DNA from: Fibrobacter succinogenes
Lineage (GTDB): Bacteria > Fibrobacterota > Fibrobacteria > Fibrobacterales > CADBQJ01
Reading direction: 5' to 3'
NCBI GenBank assembly: GCA_902796785.1
Contig: CADBQJ010000143.1
Coordinates: 1-9,058 of the forward strand
DNA: 9,058 nt
The stretch's first letter is position 1; the number at the start of each line of letters is the position of its first letter. Position numbers and translations under genes: made by a program. This document shows positions 1 through 6,816 of the stretch, piece after piece. The notes beneath the pieces were generated by a model. It was not told the DNA's origin and searched no databases. It worked only from the letters and a program-made list of their open reading frames with translations.

Positions 1-638
1 TCCCGCTGGGGGCCTGGAAGGCGCTCCACGACGGCTCGAAGGGGGACGCGCTCACCTCCGCGCTGGTCTTCTCGGGATACGTGATGCCCGGCTACGCGCT
101 GGGGATCGTGCTGCTGGTCCTCTTCGCCGGCGGCTCCTTCCTCGACTGGTTCCCGCTGGGCGGCATCGTCTCGGACGACTGGGAGACGCTCTCGCCGCTC
201 GCGAAGGCGGCCGACTTCCTGCACCACTTCTTCCTGCCGATGGTCTGCTACATGCTGGGGGAATTCGCCTTCCTCACGATGCTCTTCAAGAACAGCCTGC
301 TCGGCGAGATCCGCCAGGACTACGTCCGCGCCGCCGTCGCCCGGGGCTGCTCGCCGCGCCGGGCCGTCTGGGCGCACGCCTTCCGCAACGCCTGCATTCC
401 GCTGGCCACGCGGCTCAGCGAGATCTTCACGCTGGTCTTCGCGGGCGCCCTCCTGATCGAAAAGGTCTTCGACATCGACGGGATGGGGCTCCTCTACTGG
501 AACGCGATGGTCTCGCGCGACTACAACGTGGTGATGGGGATCATCCTCGTCTCCTCGCTGCTGGCGCTGCTCGGGCGCCTCTTCAGCGACATCCTCTACG
601 CCGCGGTCGACCCGCGGATCCACTTCGGGGCGGGCTGA
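1..638 (+). CDS. yejB: YejB-like peptide ABC transporter permease (3' part, 5' end outside window)
   Basis: Inner-membrane permease of an oligopeptide ABC importer, partner of the YejE-like permease that follows. The open frame runs in from the window edge (first full codon at base 3), so 211 C-terminal residues are visible; E. coli YejB has about 364. The ATG at 81 is internal, because the codons before it already read as YejB-like sequence. Visible signs are the hydrophobic segments, the stretch FAGGSFLDWFPL, which closely matches my recollection of E. coli YejB, the cytoplasmic coupling loop (YVRAAVARGCSPRRAVWAHA, about 321-380), and the family ending with DILYAAVDPRI. The stop overlaps the next start as TGATG. 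In enterobacteria the YejABEF system imports peptides such as microcin C; the substrate here is unknown. The periplasmic binding protein is not in the window. YejB rather than generic DppB is supported by the order yejB-yejE-yejF with a fused double ATPase. Confidence 0.9.
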   Translation, partial: PLGAWKALHDGSKGDALTSALVFSGYVMPGYALGIVLLVLFAGGSFLDWFPLGGIVSDDWETLSPLAKAADFLHHFFLPMVCYMLGEFAFLTMLFKNSLLGEIRQDYVRAAVARGCSPRRAVWAHAFRNACIPLATRLSEIFTLVFAGALLIEKVFDIDGMGLLYWNAMVSRDYNVVMGIILVSSLLALLGRLFSDILYAAVDPRIHFGAG

Positions 639-1702
639 TGGAAAAGCGGCGGAACGCGGACGGACGGGCGGCGGGGGAGAACCTCTCCCTGGCGCGCCTG
701 CGCTGGAACCGGTTCAAGTCGGTGCGCCGCGCCTACGCGTCGCTGGTCGCGCTGGGCGTCGCGTTCGCGATCTCGCTCCTCGGGCCGCTGGTGGCCGGCG
801 ACAAGCCGCTGCTGATGAAGTACGAGGGAAGGCTGCTCGTCCCGGTCTTCGCCTTCCACTCCGACGCGGAGTTCGGCGGGAGCCGGGCCTCCGAGGCCGA
901 CTACCTCGCGCTGAAGGCGCGCCCGGACTTCGCCGAGGGCGGGAACTGGATGGTCTTCCCGATCGTGCCGCACGACCCGCTGCGCAGCTACATCGACGCG
1001 CCGGAGCCGCCGCCGCACGCCCCGTCGGCCGAGCACTGGCTGGGGACGGACGGCAGCGCGCGCGACGTCCTCTCCCGGCTGATCCACGGGTTCCGGGTCA
1101 GCATGCTCTTCGCGCTGTCGCTCGTGACGGTCTCCGCGCTCTTCGGCGTGCTGGCCGGCGGCCTGCAGGGCTTCCTCGGCGGGCGGTTCGACCTGGCGGC
1201 GCAGCGCTTCGTCGAGATCTGGTCGGCGCTGCCGTTCCTCTACGTCGTCATCCTCGTCGGCGCCGTCTTCGGGCGGAGCTTCGGGATGCTGCTCCTCTCG
1301 ATGGCCCTCTTCGAGTGGATCGGCCTCTCCTACTACATGCGCGGCGAGTTCCTGCGGCTGAGGAACTTCGGCTACGTCCGCTCCGCGCGCGCCCTGGGGA
1401 TGGGGCGCTTCCACGTCTTCGTCCGCGAGATCCTCCCGAACGCCATGACGCCCGTGGTGACGCTGCTTCCCTTCAACCTGATCGGCGGCATCGGCTCGCT
1501 GACGGCGCTCGACTTCCTGGGCTTCGGCCTGCAGCCGCCCACGCCCAGCTGGGGCGAGCTCCTCGCGCAGGGGCTCCAGCACCTCTACGCGCCGTGGATC
1601 GCGGGATCGGTCGTGGCGGCGCTCTTCGTCACCCTGCTGCTGGCCACCTTCGTCGGCGAAGGCGCGCGGACGGCGTTCGATCCGAAGGCGGAGCGGCGAT
1701 GA
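638..1702 (+). CDS. yejE: YejE-like peptide ABC transporter permease
   Basis: Second inner-membrane permease of the oligopeptide importer, 354 residues against about 341 for E. coli YejE. The first membrane helix is at about residues 33-54. A large periplasmic loop follows with DKPLL (55-59), FGGSRASEADYL (79-90) and WLGTDGSARDVLSRL (134-148), all hallmarks of YejE. More helices follow, then the cytoplasmic coupling loop (FGYVRSARALGMG, 244-256) and the signature ALDFLGFGLQPPTPSWGELL (290-309). It ends in FDPK, as permeases of this family do. The start ATG at 638 shares its A with the yejB stop (TGATG), which indicates translational coupling. The first 15 or so residues are an extra charged extension before the usual N-terminus. 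The stop overlaps the ATPase start as ATGA at 1699-1702. Family assignment is firm; the transported substrate is not determined. Confidence 0.93.
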   Translation: MEKRRNADGRAAGENLSLARLRWNRFKSVRRAYASLVALGVAFAISLLGPLVAGDKPLLMKYEGRLLVPVFAFHSDAEFGGSRASEADYLALKARPDFAEGGNWMVFPIVPHDPLRSYIDAPEPPPHAPSAEHWLGTDGSARDVLSRLIHGFRVSMLFALSLVTVSALFGVLAGGLQGFLGGRFDLAAQRFVEIWSALPFLYVVILVGAVFGRSFGMLLLSMALFEWIGLSYYMRGEFLRLRNFGYVRSARALGMGRFHVFVREILPNAMTPVVTLLPFNLIGGIGSLTALDFLGFGLQPPTPSWGELLAQGLQHLYAPWIAGSVVAALFVTLLLATFVGEGARTAFDPKAERR

Positions 1703-3333
1703 GCGGCGCGGTCCTCGGGATCTCCGGGCTGCGGATCGGCGTGAAGGACGCCGGCGGCGTCCGCGAGCTGACGCGCGGCGTCTCGCTGGAGGTGCGGCGC
1801 GGCGAGTTCTTCGCGCTGGTGGGCGAGTCGGGGTCGGGCAAGACGATCACGGCCCAGACCGCGCTGGGTTTCCTCCCGCGTCCGGGCGGGGTCCTGCTGG
1901 AGGGCGACGTCCGCCTCGAGGGCGAGCCGGTCTTCTCCATGCCGGAGGAGCGGCTGCGCGAACTGCGCGGCGGGCGCGTCGGGATGGTCTTCCAGGAGCC
2001 CTCCTCGGCGCTCGACCCGCTCATGCGCGTCGGCGACCAGATGCGCGAGGCTGTCCGCCTCCACGGGAAGGCCGGGGACGTCGAGAAGCGCGTGCGCGAA
2101 ATGGCGCGGAGCGTGGAGCTCCCCGAGCGCGTGATCGACGCCTGGCCGCACGAGCTCTCCGGCGGGATGCTCCAGCGCGCGGTCGTCGCGATGGCGCTGG
2201 CGCACCGGCCCGCGCTCCTCGTGGCCGACGAGCCGACCACCGCGCTCGACGTGACCATCCAGGCGCAGGTGCTCGACCTGCTCGACCGCCTCCGCCGCGA
2301 GACGGGCGTCTCGGTCCTCTTCGTCACCCACAACCTGGCGCTGGTCGCGCAGCGCGCCGACCGCCTGGCGGTGATGCAGCGGGGCGAGATCGTGGAGGAG
2401 GGGACGCCGGCGGAGTTCTTCCGCGCGCCTCGCCATCCCTATTCCAGAAGGCTCCTGGCCGCCGTGCCGCGCCTGCCCGAGGTTCTCGAGCCGGCGCCGG
2501 AGGAAAGGCCCGCCCCGGAAGGGCCCGCGCTGGCCGAGGCGAGGGGGCTCCGGGTTCGCTTCCCCGCGAAGTTCTCCCTCTTCGGAAAGCCGAAGGAGTG
2601 GGTCGAGGCCGTGCGCGGCGTGGACCTGGCCGTGCGCGCCGACTCCGCGCTCGGGCTGGTGGGCGAGTCCGGCTCGGGGAAGAGCACCCTCGGGCAGACG
2701 CTGCTCGGGCTGATCCGCCCCTCCGAAGGCGAGGTCTTCCTCGACGGCAGGCTCGTTTCCGACGCGAAGGGCTTCGCGAAGAGGAGCGCCGAGGAGGAGC
2801 GCCGGCTGCGCCGCGCGTTCCAGATCGTCTTCCAGGACACGGGCTCCTCGCTCAACCCCCGCATGACGGTGCGCCAGATCCTCTCGCTCCCCATGATCCG
2901 CCACGGGCTGTGCGGCCGCGCCGACGCGGAGCGGAAGTGCGCCGAGCTGCTCGACATGGTGGAGCTTCCCCGCGACTCGCTCTCGCGCTTCCCGCACGCC
3001 TTCTCGGGCGGCCAGCGGCAGCGCATCGCCGTCGCGCGCGCCCTTTCGCTGCGCCCGAAGCTCCTGGTCTGCGACGAAATCGTCTCCGCGCTCGACGTGA
3101 CCGTCCAGGCGCAGATCCTCGCGCTGCTCAAGCGGCTGCGCGCCGAGCTCGGGCTGTCGCTCCTCTTCATCGCGCACGACCTGGCGGTGGTCCGCGAGGT
3201 CTGCGAGGAGGTCGCGGTGATGAAGGACGGGGAGATCGTCGAGCGGGGGCCCTGCGCCTCCGTCTTCGCGCGCCCCTCCGAACCCTACACGAAGAAACTG
3301 CTCGCGGCGGTGCCGCGCGTCGGGGAAGGATGA
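1699..3333 (+). CDS. yejF: YejF-like peptide ABC transporter ATPase (two fused nucleotide-binding domains)
   Basis: Cytoplasmic ATPase that powers the YejBE permease pair. It has 544 residues (E. coli YejF has 529) and two tandem ABC domains. Domain 1 has Walker A GESGSGKT (42-49), Q-loop Q99, signature LSGGM (153-157), Walker B ending DE (177-178) and switch H211. Domain 2 has Walker A GESGSGKST (322-330), Q-loop Q379, signature FSGGQ (435-439), Walker B DE (459-460) and switch H493. A proline/glutamate-rich linker (about 260-280) joins them. All catalytic residues are present in both halves. Oligopeptide-type C-terminal tails follow each domain (HPYSRRLLAAVP and EPYTKKLLAAVP). The frame stays open upstream to 1315, but the ATG at 1699 is chosen because it overlaps the yejE stop as ATGA and the protein then has family length. 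Domain 2 reads DEIVSALD where DEPTSALD is usual. Confidence 0.95.
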   Translation: MSGAVLGISGLRIGVKDAGGVRELTRGVSLEVRRGEFFALVGESGSGKTITAQTALGFLPRPGGVLLEGDVRLEGEPVFSMPEERLRELRGGRVGMVFQEPSSALDPLMRVGDQMREAVRLHGKAGDVEKRVREMARSVELPERVIDAWPHELSGGMLQRAVVAMALAHRPALLVADEPTTALDVTIQAQVLDLLDRLRRETGVSVLFVTHNLALVAQRADRLAVMQRGEIVEEGTPAEFFRAPRHPYSRRLLAAVPRLPEVLEPAPEERPAPEGPALAEARGLRVRFPAKFSLFGKPKEWVEAVRGVDLAVRADSALGLVGESGSGKSTLGQTLLGLIRPSEGEVFLDGRLVSDAKGFAKRSAEEERRLRRAFQIVFQDTGSSLNPRMTVRQILSLPMIRHGLCGRADAERKCAELLDMVELPRDSLSRFPHAFSGGQRQRIAVARALSLRPKLLVCDEIVSALDVTVQAQILALLKRLRAELGLSLLFIAHDLAVVREVCEEVAVMKDGEIVERGPCASVFARPSEPYTKKLLAAVPRVGEG

Positions 3334-4454
3334 GCGTCGAACTCCGCGTCGAGAAGGCGGTCGCCGGCGGCGACGGGCTGGCCCGGCTCGACGGGCGCGT
3401 CGTCTTCGTCGAGGGGGCGCTTCCGGGCGAACTGGTCCGCGCCGAGCTGGCGGGCGGCAAGCGCGACTGGCTGAAGGCCCGCGCCGTCGAAATCCTCGAG
3501 CCCTCGCCCTTCCGCGTCGCCCCCGCCTGCCCTCTCGCGGGGCGCTGCGGCGGCTGCTCGCTCCAGCACTGCTCCGCGGCGGGCCAGCTCGCGCTCAAGC
3601 GCGGGATCGTCGAAGACCTCTTCCGCCGCCAGCTGAAGCGGGAGCTTCCGGCGGAGTTCGACGTGGAGGGCGGCGAGCCCTTCGGGTACCGCAACCGCGC
3701 CCGCGTCCATCTCTTCCGGCGCGACGGCCGGAACGTCGCCGGCTTCCTCGGGCGCGGGACGCACCGCGTGGTCGGGATCGGCGAATGCCCGGTGCTCCAC
3801 GCGTCGCTGAAGGGCGTTTTCGCCGAGGTGGCCGCGCTGAAGGGGGCGTCGCCCGAAACCGACGTCTTCGGAAGCGACGCGGGGCGGTTCGTGGGGAACG
3901 GCGTCCCCGCGGTCGCCGCGGTGCGCGGGCGCGAATACCGCTTCGACACGTCGCTCTTCTTCCAGTCGAACGTGGCCATGCTCGAGCGGCTCGTCGACTG
4001 GCTCTTCTCGCGGAGCGAGGTCCGCGGGGGGAATCTGGCGATCGACCTCTTCTCCGGCGTGGGGCTCTTCGCCGCGCAGCTGGAGGGGAGCTTCGACCGC
4101 GTGGTGGCCGTGGAGCGCGAGCCGGGCGCGCTGCGCTGGATGCGCGAGAACCTCTCGCCGCGCGCCGAGGCCTGGACCGGCGCGGCGGAGGAGTGGGAAA
4201 GCCCCGAGCGGCCCGACCTCGTCGTGGTCGACCCGCCGCGCGAAGGGCTCGCTCCCTCGCTTCCCGCGACGCTGGCCCGGTGGAGCCCCCGCGAGCTCTG
4301 GTACGTCTCCTGCGACCCGGCCACCTGGGCGCGCGACGCCGCGCGGCTGGAGTCGGAGGGGTTCGTCCCGAAGGAGCTTCGCGGCTTCGACTTCTATCCG
4401 CAGACGCCGCACCTCGAGCTGGCGTCGATCTGGACCCGGCGACGGGACGGCTGA
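3330..4454 (+). CDS. 23S rRNA (uracil-5-)-methyltransferase of the TrmA/RumA (RlmC/RlmD) family
   Basis: SAM-dependent methyltransferase that makes 5-methyluridine in RNA, 374 residues. A TRAM-like N-terminal beta domain (about 1-58) is followed by an iron-sulfur cluster site (C67, C73, C76, with C153 in IGECPV as the likely fourth ligand). A short central region comes next, then the catalytic domain with FFQSN (210-214), the SAM-binding stretch IDLFSGVGLFA (238-248), DPPREG (301-306), YVSCDPATWARD (325-336, C328 as the expected nucleophile) and FYPQTPHLE (355-363, E363 as the expected base). All catalytic elements appear intact. Start chosen at ATG 3330, in ATGA overlap with the yejF stop; the longer upstream frame lies inside yejF. 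Length resembles RlmC (about 375) more than RlmD (about 433), but which uridine is modified cannot be told, so no symbol is given. Its coupling to a peptide importer is probably genome compaction rather than shared function. Confidence 0.92.
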   Translation: MSVELRVEKAVAGGDGLARLDGRVVFVEGALPGELVRAELAGGKRDWLKARAVEILEPSPFRVAPACPLAGRCGGCSLQHCSAAGQLALKRGIVEDLFRRQLKRELPAEFDVEGGEPFGYRNRARVHLFRRDGRNVAGFLGRGTHRVVGIGECPVLHASLKGVFAEVAALKGASPETDVFGSDAGRFVGNGVPAVAAVRGREYRFDTSLFFQSNVAMLERLVDWLFSRSEVRGGNLAIDLFSGVGLFAAQLEGSFDRVVAVEREPGALRWMRENLSPRAEAWTGAAEEWESPERPDLVVVDPPREGLAPSLPATLARWSPRELWYVSCDPATWARDAARLESEGFVPKELRGFDFYPQTPHLELASIWTRRRDG

Positions 4455-4480
4455 ACGCTCTTCAAACCCTCGACAACGCA

Positions 4481-4485
4481 AAAGG
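4481..4485 (+). promoter_or_regulatory. Ribosome binding site of the acyltransferase gene
   Basis: AAAGG lies 6 nt before the ATG at 4492. It supports that start and independent translation after the 37-nt gap, unlike the overlapping genes upstream. I see no convincing promoter or terminator in the gap. Confidence 0.55.
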
Positions 4486-4491
4486 TCTGGC

Positions 4492-5514
4492 ATGGGAACA
4501 AGAGTACGACACGACGCGGCCATCGACTTCAGCCGGGCCTGCTGCGCGCTCGGGATCGTCGTCTTCCACTTCTTCTGCCATTCGAACGGCGCGATACCGT
4601 TCCTCCATCACACGGCCAACGGCGAGTGGGGCGACATTTTCGTCACTGCGTTTTTCGCGATATCGGGCACGGTCCTGTTCTACAACTACGGTGAGGGGCT
4701 GTCGCCGAAGGAGTTCTATTTCAGGCGCTGGCGCTCGATCTTCCCCCAGTTCTACCTCTGCTGGGCCTTCTTTTTCCTCTCGAAAGTCATCAGATACCGT
4801 CGGCTGTTCTACAACGAGGACGAGGGCGCGAAGCCGATTTCGCTGCTTTTGACGCTGTTCGGCGTCGACGGCTATTTCCAGTACAGGGTCGCCGACTACT
4901 ACATCGTCGGGGAATGGTTCCTGGGCGCGATTCTGATGCTCTACCTGGTCTTCCCGCTCCTGCAGCGCCTGATGAAGCGGAACGTCCTGATCGTTCCGGC
5001 CGTCCTGCTGTGCGGCATGGTCGCGATGAAGACCACGGACTTTTTCGTCGTTTCGGATTTCCGGAACATGATCACCTGCGCGGGAAGCTTCTACTTCGGG
5101 ATGGTCGCCGCGAAATACCGGGAGAGGGTCCTGCGCGACAAGCGAACGGCGTACGCGGCGCTTCTGCTTTTCGCGCTGCTCTGCGGCGTGAAGACGGGCA
5201 GCGACGTCGCGCAGCTCCAGGGCCTGCTGTTCTACGTCGCGTCGGTCCATTTCGGGAGCGCGGTGATGAAGACGAGGGCGGCCGGGGCCGTCGCCCATCT
5301 GAGCGGAATCAGCTTCCCGATCTTCCTTTTCCAGCACATGGTGATTCTGGCGGTCTTCAAGTTCCGCAATCCTGCCGATTTCCGCATGGTCCTGCCGACC
5401 CTTGGCGCGGTCGTCCTCGTCACGGTCCTCGCCGCGGAACTCCTTTCCCGGGCGAACCGTTTCCTGCTGTCGAGCAGGGCCTTCAAGTCGCTCGAAAAAC
5501 GCGTCTGCGCGTAG
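4492..5514 (+). CDS. Acyltransferase-3 family integral membrane protein
   Basis: Polytopic inner-membrane protein of 340 residues, probably transferring acyl groups (often acetyl) onto a sugar, polysaccharide or lipid. The N-terminal motif IDFSRACCALGIVVFHFFCH (11-30) carries the family's arginine (R15) and histidine (H26) in the first helix. Helix and loop motifs FFAISGTVLFYNYG (54-67), YFRRWRSIFPQFY (76-88), GEWFLGAILMLYLVFPLL (140-157) and SFPIFLFQHMVIL (274-286) match the fold. About nine or ten hydrophobic segments are visible. Family-level assignment is good, but acceptor and donor are unknown; the GDP-sugar reductase at the far end of the window hints only weakly at cell-surface glycan modification. 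Codon use is visibly less GC3-rich than the neighbours (TTT, ATA and GGT codons), which may reflect more recent acquisition. The stop lies inside the hairpin shared with the converging hydrolase gene. Confidence 0.85.
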   Translation: MGTRVRHDAAIDFSRACCALGIVVFHFFCHSNGAIPFLHHTANGEWGDIFVTAFFAISGTVLFYNYGEGLSPKEFYFRRWRSIFPQFYLCWAFFFLSKVIRYRRLFYNEDEGAKPISLLLTLFGVDGYFQYRVADYYIVGEWFLGAILMLYLVFPLLQRLMKRNVLIVPAVLLCGMVAMKTTDFFVVSDFRNMITCAGSFYFGMVAAKYRERVLRDKRTAYAALLLFALLCGVKTGSDVAQLQGLLFYVASVHFGSAVMKTRAAGAVAHLSGISFPIFLFQHMVILAVFKFRNPADFRMVLPTLGAVVLVTVLAAELLSRANRFLLSSRAFKSLEKRVCA

Positions 5515-5528
5515 CGGATACTACGCGC
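5507..5528. terminator. Shared hairpin terminator between convergent genes
   Basis: A perfect 8-bp inverted repeat (GCGCGTAG and CTACGCGC) encloses a 6-nt loop (CGGATA) across the 13-nt gap between two converging genes. Read on the minus strand it is followed after 8 nt by TTTTT (about 5494-5498), resembling a weak intrinsic terminator for the hydrolase operon. On the plus strand no T-run follows. The acyltransferase stop codon is inside the left arm. Confidence 0.55.
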
Positions 5529-6079
5529 TAATCCCTGATCCCTAAACTCCCCTCGAACTCCGCGAGGAAGGCGCGGCCCTGTTCCCATTCGCCGAGGTTC
5601 GACTTGGCGTTGATGTGGCCGAGGGCGCCGGCTTCGAAGAGCCTCGCGCCCCACGATTCGGCGAAGAACCGCGCGCGTTCGATGCGGACGAACGGGTCGT
5701 TCTCGCTCGCCACCACGCAGGCGGGCACGGGAAGCTTCCCCAGCGGCATCGGCGCGAAGGAGGAGATGATCTCGATCTCGTCGGGGTCGCTCGGCGAGAC
5801 GAGGAAGACGCCCTTCACCGTCGCGGGGACGCCGCCCCTCTCCGCGCGGCGCAGCAGCCAGTGGACCGTCGTCACGACGCCCAGGCTGTGCGAGACGAAG
5901 ATCGTCTCCGAGTCGAGCTTCGACGCGGCCTCGTCCAGCGTCTCGATCCAGGTCTCCTTTTGCGGATGGTCCCAGTTCCGCTGCACGACGCGGGTCGCGT
6001 TCGGGAGGCTCTTCGCCCAGTAGCTCTGCCAGTGGTCCGGCCCGGAATTGTTCAGCCCCGGGACGATCAGATAGTGCAT
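5528..6079 (-). CDS. RBBP9/YdeN-family serine hydrolase (alpha/beta hydrolase)
   Basis: Small cytoplasmic alpha/beta hydrolase, 183 residues, the usual length for the RBBP9/YdeN family. The N-terminus has the family motif PGLNNSGPDHWQSYW (7-21). The nucleophile elbow is HSLG with S65, the acid is D128 in SENDP (125-129), and the catalytic histidine is H155 in LGHINAKSNLGEW (153-165). The triad is complete and there is no signal peptide. Members show esterase or amidase activity in vitro, but physiological substrates are mostly unknown, so none is assigned. The start at 6079 is fixed by an AAGGAG ribosome binding site 5 nt upstream. It is the last gene of the run that begins with the ECF sigma factor, 13 nt after the thioesterase stop. 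Confidence 0.9.
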   Translation of the reverse strand: MHYLIVPGLNNSGPDHWQSYWAKSLPNATRVVQRNWDHPQKETWIETLDEAASKLDSETIFVSHSLGVVTTVHWLLRRAERGGVPATVKGVFLVSPSDPDEIEIISSFAPMPLGKLPVPACVVASENDPFVRIERARFFAESWGARLFEAGALGHINAKSNLGEWEQGRAFLAEFEGSLGIRD

Positions 6080-6084
6080 CTCCG

Positions 6085-6090
6085 CTCCTT
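6085..6090 (-). promoter_or_regulatory. Ribosome binding site of the serine hydrolase gene
   Basis: On the minus strand AAGGAG stands 5 nt before the ATG at 6079, in the 13-nt gap after the thioesterase stop. It fixes the hydrolase start. Confidence 0.7.
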
Positions 6091-6092
6091 TT

Positions 6093-6803
6093 TCATTCTC
6101 CCGCGAATTCCATGACGGCGCTCGTCCGGCCGCCGATCCGGAGGAGGACGGTCCACGTTCCGCGGCCGTCGAACACGACGGGCTCCAGCACGTCCCCCAG
6201 CCGCGCGGGAACGCGGTATTCCACGCGGAGGCGCCGCACGCGGAAATCCTCCGGAAGCAGGTCGAGCCCCATGCGGACGTAGTTGACGTTGTTCACGTGG
6301 CGGTTGTAGTCGATGTCGGAGCGCATCGCGCGGAACGGTTCGGCCGCCGCGATTCCGCCGTCGGCCGGAACGGCGATGCGGCGGTCCAGGTAGTCCATGT
6401 CCAGCCGGTTCTCCAGCGTCATCGAGGCGATGACGTCGTCGCTCACCGCCCGGAGCTTCCCCGTCGTCCTGTCCGCGAAGGCCCCCATGCTCCACGTCCG
6501 GTAGCAGGGGGCGCCGTCGGCGCCGTAGACGAAGGTGTTCCGGAAGCCGAACTTCGGCTTCATTTCGTAGATCGACGTCTCCACGCGCAGGCGTTCGCCG
6601 CGGACGGGCTCCCGGACGACGTCGACCTGCCTCGACGCCAGCACCTGGCACATGCCCTGTTCCTCGAAAAACCGCTTCACCTCCGGCTCCGAATCGATCC
6701 AGAGTTCGGAGCAGTCCTGCATCATCTGCAGGGCGGAGCACAGCTTCAGCCGGCCGTGTTCGTCGCAGGCGCTGATGGACGCCGTGGTTTCCATGCCGTA
6801 CAT
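6093..6803 (-). CDS. Acyl-ACP thioesterase (FatA/FatB-like double hotdog)
   Basis: Cytoplasmic enzyme expected to hydrolyse fatty-acyl-ACP and release free fatty acid; 236 residues from the ATG at 6803. The first hotdog half (about 4-125) starts with the strand METTASISACDEHGRLKL. The second holds the diagnostic motif RSDIDYNRHVNNVNYV (161-176), containing D165, N167 and H169, which correspond to the Asp-x-Asn-x-His catalytic set of plant FatB. By eye, the Glu-Cys pair after the EYR strand of plant enzymes is P199-A200 here, so the fourth catalytic position looks altered. Start is uncertain: a TTG at 6812 has GGGGAAA 7 nt upstream, while ATG 6803 and ATG 6794 lack a clear ribosome binding site. 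Depending on the start, it lies 4 to about 22 nt after the lipoprotein stop and appears co-transcribed with it. A thioesterase of this fold is firm; the chain-length preference is unknown. Confidence 0.85.
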   Translation of the reverse strand: MYGMETTASISACDEHGRLKLCSALQMMQDCSELWIDSEPEVKRFFEEQGMCQVLASRQVDVVREPVRGERLRVETSIYEMKPKFGFRNTFVYGADGAPCYRTWSMGAFADRTTGKLRAVSDDVIASMTLENRLDMDYLDRRIAVPADGGIAAAEPFRAMRSDIDYNRHVNNVNYVRMGLDLLPEDFRVRRLRVEYRVPARLGDVLEPVVFDGRGTWTVLLRIGGRTSAVMEFAGE

Positions 6804-6816
6804 GGACGGCAATATA

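Noticed and set aside
596..1582. Long minus-strand open frame (328 codons) opposite the yejE-like gene
   Set aside because: Arg/Glu/Pro/Ala-rich composition with no recognisable motif; antisense shadow of a GC-rich gene whose plus-strand product is clearly YejE-like.
1315..1698. Upstream extension of the yejF-like open frame
   Set aside because: It overlaps the end of yejE in another frame and is Arg/Pro-rich; the ATG at 1699 with ATGA overlap gives the family length.
1818..2690. Repeated DNA near 1818 and 2656 encoding LVGESGSGK
   Set aside because: These are the Walker A regions of the two ABC domains of one protein, not a mobile or structural repeat.
1585..3177. 530-codon minus-strand open frame opposite the yejF-like gene
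   Set aside because: Low-complexity His/Arg/Glu-rich translation; the plus strand encodes two complete ABC ATPase domains.
2598..3329. Upstream extension of the methyltransferase open frame
   Set aside because: It lies inside yejF in another frame; the TRAM-like domain begins directly after the ATG at 3330.
3285..4523. 412-codon minus-strand open frame opposite the methyltransferase
   Set aside because: Compositionally biased shadow; the plus strand carries a full set of TrmA-family motifs.
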